NCBI GenBank assembly: GCA_930367215.1
Contig: OV884058.1
Location: 175,318,478-175,382,477, forward strand
Direction of reading: 5' to 3'
DNA from: Pollenia angustigena
Lineage: Eukaryota; Arthropoda; Insecta; Diptera; Polleniidae
Length of the DNA stretch: 64,000 nucleotides
Of this stretch, positions 56,245 to 64,000 are shown piece by piece. The notes below the pieces were generated by a model. That model made no database searches. It was not told the origin of the DNA and saw only the letters and a list, made by a program, of their open reading frames with translations. The position numbers and the translations under genes are program-made. Position 1 is the stretch's first letter. Each line of letters opens with the position of its first letter.

Positions 56245-56609
56245 AAGCACAGCCGCGAATAACGTTGTAAACGCCACATTTTGCAAAAACTGTTTTTTTT
56301 TGCAGATAACCGTTGACTATACTCTCTCACACAGTTTAAACATCAAATCAACCAAAACTATGCACCTTAACGCCTTCAAAATGGCATACAAAGTGTCAGC
56401 CAGTGGAAGAACATTGCAAGTTACTAACAAAATGATGAAACCGAAATGGTTTTGCAGTGCGGAATAATGTTTTAAACGCCTTTTACATAATTTAATAATA
56501 GAAAAAAAAAATTTTTTCAAAACAAATAATGCTGCCTGTCAAAAAACGTTTGGTGCTCTCCTGAAAAAATATTATTTTGTAACTTATAACGTTATTCGCG
56601 GCTGTGCTT
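56245..56609. mobile_element. MITE with perfect 22-bp ends
   Basis: AAGCACAGCCGCGAATAACG at the left is mirrored exactly at the right (CGTTATTCGCGGCTGTGCTT). TAAACGCC occurs near 56268 and 56473. No coding sequence, and the flanking duplication is unclear. Confidence 0.8.
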
Positions 56610-57231
56610 CAAATATATCTTTAAAACTTAAGCTACTTGCAAAAAACTAATAAAACTATTTAACTAGAAACAATGGAAATTCACCAATTACAATGAAATA
56701 TACCTCATTTCATTCGAAATTATGTTAAGATAAGTAAATGTTTTTGGACCAAAACTGTGAACATTTTAATATTGTTTTTACAAAAATTTTACGATGTCTC
56801 TGAAATTACACATTTAATAACAGTGTAAGCGCGGCTTAATGATAATATTGTTGCCGAGTTTTGGATTTTTAAGTTAACTGAATATGGAGAACCGTTTCCA
56901 AGTTATTCCAATATATGTAGTGAAAGTGCCTTAATTTTGGACATAACGGTATATCTAGAAAAGTAGAGCTGTTAGAGAAAAATTAAGATTAGATTTGAAA
57001 TCAGCTACCTCAAATTAGTAAAAATTTGCAATCAAATTCCAGACCGCAAAATGACTGTTCCGCAGTGTAATTATTCCATAAAATTTGGTGAGTTAAAACA
57101 CATCTATAAATGGACGCAAGTAGCAAATATAATAAGGCAAGTTTATTGTTAATGAAATTGCAAGAGTATTTATTGTTTTCTGTATTTTAAAGAGACACAA
57201 ATGTATCGCCAAAATTGTTTTACTATTCAAA
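56610..57231. other. No gene seen
   Basis: AT-rich DNA without recognised motifs. Confidence 0.45.
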
Positions 57232-57365
57232 TTAACCCATTAAGGCCCGAGTCACGATCCCGTTGAGTTATAATGACGAAACTTTTAAAATTTTATTGTT
57301 TATACCTAAATAAGAAAGAAAACAAATTTTGGGCAAATCGGATACGTGGGAGCCCAGATAACCCC

Positions 57366-57383
57366 CGTTGCGAAAACGCAACG
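57366..57383. repeat. Small perfect hairpin, left copy
   Basis: CGTTGCGAAAACGCAACG is followed by TTGGGCCTTAA. The same hairpin precedes the right end of the TTAA unit at 59876-59893. Confidence 0.85.
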
Positions 57384-57429
57384 TTGGGCCTTAACGATGT
57401 AAAAATTAAGCGCATTTGCAAACATTTTA

Positions 57430-58460
57430 AATTAAAATTTTTAAATTTCAAAAGATTTTGTTATTCGTGCTTAATTCCCAGTTTTTATTCTTGACAAAAA
57501 CACTTGAAATTTGTTGTTGATGGGATAAGCTATTCCTATGCATTTCACTGGTTGCTTAGGCCAGATCATCAGGAAACTTCATCCAAAAAAATTTTAGAAA
57601 AACTAAAGATATTAAACCAAATAAAACTGTTAAACGCATAAGAATTATAGCAACAGTTCTACTTGTAACAATATCAAAGCTTAAACAAAACACATCAACA
57701 ATAAACAACAGAGGGTTTATCTCATCTTACATTCCCCACTACAATTAGTTGAAATTCTCTCAACATTAATTGTAGTTGTTAGTAGGTTAAGAAAAACAAA
57801 ATAAAAAACAAACAACAACTTACAAAAGATGTTGTCAATTAAGTGTTTTTTTAGGCCGTGCACTTGCCTGTTTATTATCAAAAAGTAATTTCAATTTTTG
57901 GGAATACAAAATTTTAATTTCAAAAGATTTTGTTTGTTATTCGTGCTTAATTCCCAGTTTTTATTCTTGACAAAAACACTTGAAATTTATTGTTGTATTC
58001 CCAAAAATTGAAATTACTTTTTGATAAACAGGCAAGTGCACGGCCTAAAAAACACTTAATTGACAACATCTTTTGTAAGTTGTTGTTTGTTTTTTATTTT
58101 GTTTTTCTTAACCTACTTACAACTACAATTAATGTTGAGAGAATTTCAACTAATTGTAGTGGAGAATGTAAGATGAGATAAACCCACTGTTGTTTATTGT
58201 TGATGTGTTTTGTTTAAGCTTTGATATTGTTACAAGTAGAACTGTTGCTATAATTCTTATACGTTTAACAGTTTTATTTAGTTTAATATCTTTAGTTTTT
58301 CTAAAATCTTTATGGATGAAGTTTCCTGATGATCTGGCCTAAGCAACCAGTGAAATGCATAGGAAAAGCTTATCCCATCAACAATAAATTTCAAGTGTTT
58401 TTGTCAAGAATAAAAACTGGGAATTAAGCACGAATAACAAAATCTTTTGAAATTAAAATT
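57430..58460. repeat. Near-perfect palindrome of two family A units
   Basis: Arms of about 475 bp (57430-57905 and 57990-58460) face each other across an 85-bp spacer. They hold the family A core and longer unit sequence (GCACTTGCCTGTTTAT, TTAATTGTAGTTG). Differences are few, so the structure is recent or gene-converted. An extra copy of the spacer-side word TTCCCAAAAATTGAAATTAC follows at 58464. No gene. Confidence 0.92.
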
Positions 58461-58734
58461 TTGTATTCCCAAAAATTGAAATTACTTTTTTTAAAATTTT
58501 TTATTCACGTCTTTAGAGAAAAAAAAAAAAAAAAAAATTAAAAAAGATATTCATATACATTTCATTTTTAATTCAATTATGATATGTTCCAAAGCACTTT
58601 GGGTGCATTACTCACGTTTGTAATTGATTGGTCCATTATTTACCATAGGCCCCATATAAAGCCCATTCTCGAAAAACACTTTAGTAGTATAACACCATAA
58701 CAAATAATTCTATTGTAATAAATTTTGTTCTGTC

Positions 58735-58925
58735 ACAGTTTTATAATGACTAGAAATCACACTGTCAACTTTCGTAAAGATCGGTTCATAATTTACCACA
58801 GGTCCAATATAATGCCCACTCCTGAAATATCCTAGCTGTCAGTGGATGGTATCAAATATTTGGCATAGCCGAATATAGCACTCTTACTGGGTTTTCTTTA
58901 ATATCATGGGAGAGGATAATTTCAC
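58735..58925 (+). repeat. Repeat family F
   Basis: GGTTCATAATTTACCACAGG, GGCATAGCCGAATATAGCAC and GGGAGAGGATAATTTCAC are complementary to 17245-17410. Confidence 0.75.
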
Positions 58926-59049
58926 ATTAATTGTTTGATTTTCTCTTATTGTACCTATTGAAGAACCCTGGGGGAAATTTGTGTCAATTGTTCCAACAGT
59001 TTGGTCCTGGGATTTGTGAAAATAAAACAAGGAGAACTTATCATCTAAC

Positions 59050-59260
59050 TGGTATATTTAGAACAAAAAGGTTAAAAACTAATGAATTACAGTACATTCT
59101 TCACCGATGGTGTGACACTAAACACGTTCATTGAGAATAGATGTTAGACTGGTCAAATAGTGTCAATTGACCAATGACAACCCCATGTTAAAGTGATATT
59201 TCTTATCTTATCACCAAAGACCTATCACGGGACTACTTTGGTGTAGGTTCGCTTTTCTTT
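59050..59260 (+). repeat. Repeat family G, copy 2
   Basis: It matches 31590-31938 in order, without that copy's extra segment near 31650-31745. Confidence 0.75.
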
Positions 59261-59262
59261 AG

Positions 59263-59760
59263 GAAAATAACACACTTTGGGCATAAGAAAAAAAAAGGAA
59301 TTGTCATAGAGAATTTACCTTCTGCGAAATATCCTGCATTTTAAAAATTGGAAATTAGTTTGAAAAAGGTGAAAAAATTATCGAAAATTTCAAAACACAC
59401 AAATAACAACAACTTATAATTAGCATACATACATGTTTTTATTATGCTGTTTTAAATAGCAAGTGATTGTATAAATATGTTTGTATTTAAAAATTGTATG
59501 TAATTTGTATATCGTTTAGGCCCAGTGATGCGTTTTCGCATCACGGATATATACAATCATAAAAAAAGTCTCAAATGTCTACGATGATTTGATTTTTCAG
59601 TAGAAATAATAATGTTCGTATGTTAGCTACCTCCTTCAGAAGTTTCAGATAGGTATATTATATATTACTTTATTTTTTTTTTTTAACTTTTTCTAAAAGA
59701 ACCCAAAAAACAGGAAAAATTCAAAATTTAAATTAAAAATTTTTATAAAAAAAAAAACTT
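59263..59760 (+). repeat. Repeat family D
   Basis: Complement of 16150-16650. The central hairpin GTGATGCGTTTTCGCATCAC (59527-59546) is intact here. Confidence 0.8.
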
Positions 59761-60897
59761 ATGTATGATACAAATCCAACAACAGGTCGATTAGATATTT
59801 AGTTAAATTTTATTCCACTGTGCTTTATAACAATATCCCGTAACAACAAAATGCCTGAGGGAAGGTTTAAGTGAACGTTGCGAAAACGCAACGCAGGGCC
59901 TTAATGGGTTAAATATACTCTCTGTATGTATTACACAGTACAACACATGATTTGCCAACTCAATTCTGTGAACTGTATGTGAAATTAGACCCAAAAAGAA
60001 GAATTTCTGCATCATTCGTTTTGTCTTCTTACCTGCGATTTGAAGTTAGTATCGATTTGAAGTACGTACTATCGTATAGGGGAATTTATCACGTTTTAGG
60101 CCCTGTTGTTTGACATAGCTCGACAACCACTAGCCCAATTTAGTTGAAATAAATTTTAAAAAATTAAGAATTACAATTCCCTTAATCTGTTCATATATTG
60201 TTTTCCTATACAAGTAACACTTTCGAAGTTAAAAATGAATGTATGAAGGGAAAAAATTATTTTTTGCCTAAAAATTAAAACTTTTTTTTTTTTAAATACA
60301 TAAAAAATCCAAAATGGAAAAAAGTTTCAAGTCTAGTTATTTTTTCGCAAAGTCACATAACCTATGAGCAAAATGAGACAAAGATCATAAAAATCGATGC
60401 TCGCGTTTGTCATTTATTCACAATTAAGTAAATGTATGAATTTCAAAAATTTGCTCGAGATATGCACAACATTATTTGGAGAAAACATTGACACCTTTTT
60501 CATGATTCTGAGAATTAAAAAAAAAAGGAATAAACAAAAGGTTATTTGATTTTTATGATTGCGGTAATAAATGTACGTGGACAATTAAACGGAAAGTGGA
60601 CCTTTTTATTATTTGGGTTTTTCCGGTGGCTACCTATATGATTTTTTTACAGAAATTGCACCCACATTTAAGGGTGGTCATTATTTGGAAAGTTTTGCAC
60701 AGTTTGAAACGTACAAGTGCTGAATCAGGTATATAGCCAGCCGCCCTTAAAATATGCGCCCATTTATAAGTACCTGGCAGTAAAATATTCAAAAATACGT
60801 AGTATTTATAGGTGTGCATTGATCGATTTTTGGCATTCAGCCAGTGCCGACGAACGCGAACAGTAAAAGTGATTTTTCTCCAGTTTTTTAAAAGTGA

Positions 60898-61819
60898 ATA
60901 ACAACAAAACATAAAATACTACAAGGGATTATAGAAAAGGGCGGATATCCAAAATACTTCTGCTTCCTTTGTAATTGGGATTCACGATACAAAGGAAATC
61001 AATATCAATGTAAAGATTGGAAAGGAAGAACTCCCGAGCTCAACAAACAATTAAAATTACGCAATGAACCTATGATAAAGGACCTGGATGATATTTTGTT
61101 GCCACCGCTCCACATGAAACTGGGAATAGCTGGGAAATTCGTTGAAGTGGTGGTCAAAAAAGTTAACGGCGCCTTTGACTGTTTGAAATCCATCTTTCCG
61201 AAACTCAGTGATGAGAAAATTAAAAACGGTACGTATCGTACTCTGTATTTCAATATTGTCATATCTAAATTTGTTAATTTCTATACATTCGCATTACCAA
61301 TAATTTTTTCGTTTTTCTTATGTATTTAAAACAGGTATTCTCAATGGACCTGATATTCGGAAATTGATCAAAAGTGATTCTTTCACACATTTGCTTTCAG
61401 AGCATCACGACCACCAACATGCATGGAACGCATTGAAAGAAGTAATAGAAGGCGTTCTAGGAAAGAACCGTGTCCAGCGAGAAGAGATACAGCAACGAGT
61501 GGACAGGTTGCTGTTTTATTTCGAAAAAATCGGTGCATCCATGACGCTGAAATTGCATTTCTTGCACCACCACCTCGATACTTTTTTGGCACAATCACCT
61601 CAGGAATCAGACGAACAAGGAGAGAGGTTCCACCAGGTGACCATGCCATTTGAAAAGCGGTTCAAAAGCAAAAAATTGGATGCATTGCTTGCGGAGGTTT
61701 GTTGGTGGAGTTCCACAATTATGCAGTTTGAAGAAAGCACCGAAGATGAAGACATTGAAATTGGTGGACACAGTGAAAGAAACACGCCCTTGAATAGTAA
61801 GTATGTGTATCTCGGATGA
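60898..61819 (+). CDS. Uncharacterised spliced gene of the GERFHQ family
   Basis: Exon 1 is open from 60898 (after a stop, so an earlier exon or start is missing) to 61228. It reads GGYPKYFCFLCNWDSR, then LPPLHMKLGIAGKFVE and FPKLSDEKIKNG. A GTACGT...ACAG intron (61229-61334, 106 bp) joins in phase to exon 2, which gives GPDIRKLIKSDSF, MTLKLHFLHHHLDTF, SDEQGERFHQ and LDALLAEVCWW. The stop is at 61817. The motif order follows uncharacterised repeated arthropod and hydra proteins I recall. Function is unknown. CFLC and the conserved acidic and His residues could be a metal or catalytic site, which is inference. It may be the 3' part of a longer transposase. Confidence 0.75.
61229..61334 (+). 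other. Intron of the GERFHQ gene
   Basis: The donor is G/GTACGT and the acceptor TTTAAAACAG/G. Exon 1 ends on one base of a Gly codon that exon 2 completes, so the reading frame is exact. At 106 bp it is a typical short insect intron. Confidence 0.85.
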
Positions 61820-61922
61820 CGATACAGACTCAGACCATGAATATGAACAACCTACGAAGAAAACAAGATCATCAGAACCACAAGCGTCAACTTCTACAAG
61901 GATGGATATTGCCAATAATTGA
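61820..61922 (+). other. Possible displaced C-terminal tail of the GERFHQ gene
   Basis: One base out of frame with the gene end, the DNA reads DDDTDSDHEYEQPTKKTR and continues to a stop at about 61920. Acidic then basic sequence resembles a nuclear-protein tail. AATAGTAAGTATG just upstream looks like a splice donor, but an intron to this frame would be only some 20-35 bp. A small indel is the simpler reading. Confidence 0.5.
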
Positions 61923-62610
61923 AAAAATGTTCTAAATTTTGTTTTTATGCATATTATAATTGCGTATTAATTGCATATTATTTTATTTTCATTAAGTTTT
62001 TATAAATAAAGTTTTTTTTTTGCATGATAATTTTTTAATTTATATTTTTATTTTTATTTTAAGGGTGGTGGCTATAACTGATTTTTGAAATTCATACCTT
62101 TACTCAATTGCGAATAAAAGCGAAACGCGTGCATCGATTTTTATGATCTTTGTCTCATTTTGCTCATAGGTTATGTGACTTTGCGAAAAAATAACTAGAC
62201 TTGAAACTTTTTTCCATTTTGGATTTTTTATGTATTTTTAAAAAAAAAAATTTAAATTTTTAGGCAAAAAATAATTTTTTCCCTTCATACATTCATTTTT
62301 AACTTCGAAAGTGTTACTTGTATAGGAAAACAATATATGAACATATTAAGGGAATTGTAATTCTTAATTTTTTAAAATTTATTTCAACTAAATTGGGCTA
62401 GTGGTTGTCGAGCTATGTCAAACAACAGGGCCTAAAACGTGATAAATTCCCCTATACGATAGTACGTACTTCAAATCGATACTAACTTCAAATCGCAGGT
62501 AAGAAGACAAAACGAATGATGCAGAAATTCTTCTTTTTGGGTCTAATTTCACATACAGTTCACAGAATTGAGTTGGCAATCAATTAACTGAAAAATGTTG
62601 TACTGTGTTA

Positions 62611-64000
62611 GAGATTTTCCTTTATTCTGGTTACAATTGTTAGCAGAATGATACTTTTCCTACTTTAGTTCTTTATAAAAAAAATATAAATGTGACATCC
62701 AATTATTGCACCACATCCAATATTTTCTCTCAGTGTCCATTTATCTTTTTGCCTTTTTATAAATATTTATTTTTCGTCATCTACGTAAAAAATAGCCATT
62801 TATATTACTGTGTATATTTAATGTAACGTGTGTGTGTGTGTGGGAATAAATCAGTGATCGATAATTATAAAAACACACATGCATATGTACATATGAAAAT
62901 TTCATTTCCATGCCAAATGTTCAAATTCTCGTACATTCACATTAACACAAATCCATAAATCTCTCTAGATACGTTTGTAAAAAATAACATGAACAATGTT
63001 CAATAATTATAATTGCTTTTATATGAAACGCGCTTTTTTGTGTGTGTTACTACAATTAAATACAGTCGCATTTATCTGTTATTGTCGAGATTAAGTGTTA
63101 AAGATTAAAAACGATTTTTAATAATAGAACTTTTGTGGAAATTAAACAAACACAAATGTCCTTTTGCTGTTGCTTGTTTGTACTACTGCCCAACAACTAT
63201 TTAATAATATTTCGCGTAAAATGGCAAAAAAAAAGGTGTTAAGTCAGTAATGTGGGTTGTAATTTAATTGCCTTATTAAATTGACTTATTTTCTAAAGAA
63301 CAATAAGCACGATTGCCAGCAGTTGCTCTTAACTTAAGTTATTGATAGCAAACAGAAGAGACAGAAAAATTGAGTTAAACCATATAAAAAACTCAAAATG
63401 CATTTTTTTGGACTTGACCTTTTTGCCTAACGTTAAGTGTATTTAGGTTTACAAATTTACGGCCTAAACTATTATAGTTATATGTATATAGCGAAGCTTT
63501 TATAAAAATTTGTTAAATAAACGTTTTATAACACTGAATTATTTTGATAAAAAAAAAGGGAAAAGTTAGAAATCGGTTAGAGGGCACACAAATTAAAGTT
63601 TTAGATTTAATTTTCCTTGTAATTATGAATATTGATTGGGAAAGCAATTAGTGGTTAAAATGAAGGGAACAGAAAATGCATTACATTCTGCTTGTGTCTG
63701 CTAACACTAGTCAACAAGGTTTTGGACTGGATCAACCAAATATCTTTCCTAGGGTATTTTGGTGGGCGGAATTCGAAAATTGGTTTTTCTCTATCACGTC
63801 AGGTTTTCGAGATACAAAAGATTGTTTTTATTCGTTTTTACATGAAAAATCACTAGTTTATTTAAAAATAAATGGATTTTCAAAAGTGAATGGCATTATT
63901 TGAACGTCGTTTTAATTTTGTTGGTTCGGTTTCACGTATGAAAAAGTCTCCCAGCATGATTTTGTTTCCGAATTTTTGATAAATTCTTTTAATTTTCATT
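62611..64000. other. No gene; short GT microsatellite at 62827-62842
   Basis: AT-rich DNA. The 75-codon frame at 63676-63903 has no family resemblance. Confidence 0.5.

Larger units (their letters stand above)
57236..59908. mobile_element. TTAA-bounded composite with CCCATTAAGGCCC ends
   Basis: TTAA plus CCCATTAAGGCCC at 57232-57248 and the exact inverse GGGCCTTAATGGG plus TTAA at 59896-59912 suggest a piggyBac-type unit of about 2.7 kb. It would contain the family A palindrome and families F, G and D. A second, imperfect right end (GGGCCTTAACG) at 57386 allows the reading that only 57236-57402 is the original element. No transposase is seen. Confidence 0.65.
59934..62607 (+). mobile_element. 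Long-TIR element 2 (CACAGTACAACA ends, TTA duplication), GERFHQ family
   Basis: CACAGTACAACA at the left and its inverse TGTTGTACTGTG at the right are bordered by TTA (59931-59933 and 62608-62610). The inverted repeats are about 520 bp each (59934-60455 and 62080-62607), nearly identical apart from a small length difference close to the tip. The unique 1.6-kb centre carries one spliced plus-strand gene. High arm identity and a readable intron suggest a younger copy than element 1. No recognisable DDE core was found. It could be a CACTA-like or other DNA transposon, or a non-autonomous derivative. Confidence 0.85.

Noticed and set aside
61383..61915. Several minus ORFs and a second plus ORF over exon 2 of the GERFHQ gene
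   Set aside because: The plus frame gives conserved motifs matched at 43.5 kb. The others are shadows.
1..64000. Endogenous virus or LTR retrovirus genes
   Set aside because: I saw no capsid, protease, integrase, envelope or viral polymerase motifs. All reverse-transcriptase traces fit non-LTR LINEs.

Overview
The window is AT-rich eukaryotic DNA, most likely from a higher fly (Diptera). The reasons are indirect: the mix of piggyBac, Tc1/mariner, pogo, hAT, Helentron (DINE-like) and non-LTR elements, short GT-AG introns, tetranucleotide and TA microsatellites, and dispersed repeats of a kind seen in calyptrate flies. The last point is recalled knowledge and was not searched. I see no intact host gene, no rRNA or functional tRNA, no CRISPR array and no virus-derived gene. 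The DNA reads as intergenic or intronic sequence filled by layers of transposable elements.

Layout. 0-6.4 kb: hairpin MITEs, a dispersed repeat (family A) and a minus-strand non-autonomous Helentron carrying an ACAT microsatellite. 7.3-9.6 kb: a 5'-truncated LINE with an open reverse-transcriptase frame and a 14-bp target duplication. 10.4-15.2 kb: an older LINE relic split by a TA-flanked element, and several MITEs with readable target duplications. 16-19 kb: inverted copies of repeats that recur near 59 kb, a TA microsatellite, a tRNA-derived SINE and dispersed family B. 19.6-21 kb: a tandem duplication in which only one copy took an insertion. 21.3-23.3 kb: a Helentron relic holding a hAT element that holds a second hAT-like MITE. 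26-27 kb: a broken mariner-type element. 29.1-31.6 kb: a piggyBac element with a broken transposase gene. 31.9-33 kb: a hAT element with perfect ends. 33-35 kb: an RTE-type reverse-transcriptase scrap and a large inverted repeat. 36.5-38 kb: a second, older piggyBac relic. 39.5-40.6 kb: an unidentified coiled-coil-like coding relic split by a MITE.

41.6-44.1 kb and 59.9-62.6 kb are the most unusual parts. Two elements share CAC(A/T)GT ends, long terminal inverted repeats, TTA target duplications and an internal gene with a shared GERFHQ signature. The later copy still has a two-exon gene with a clean intron. 44.2-46.2 kb: a mariner relic and an RTE endonuclease relic. 46.4-47.0 kb and 57.2-59.9 kb: TTAA-flanked elements with piggyBac-like ends. 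50-57 kb: further MITEs, a second SINE and a SINE tail. 57.4-58.5 kb: a near-perfect palindrome made from two family A units. 62.6-64.0 kb: nothing recognised.

Nothing here acts as a pathway. The interest lies in nesting order, pre-insertion sites preserved in sister copies, and the paired GERFHQ elements. All family names come from motifs read by eye.
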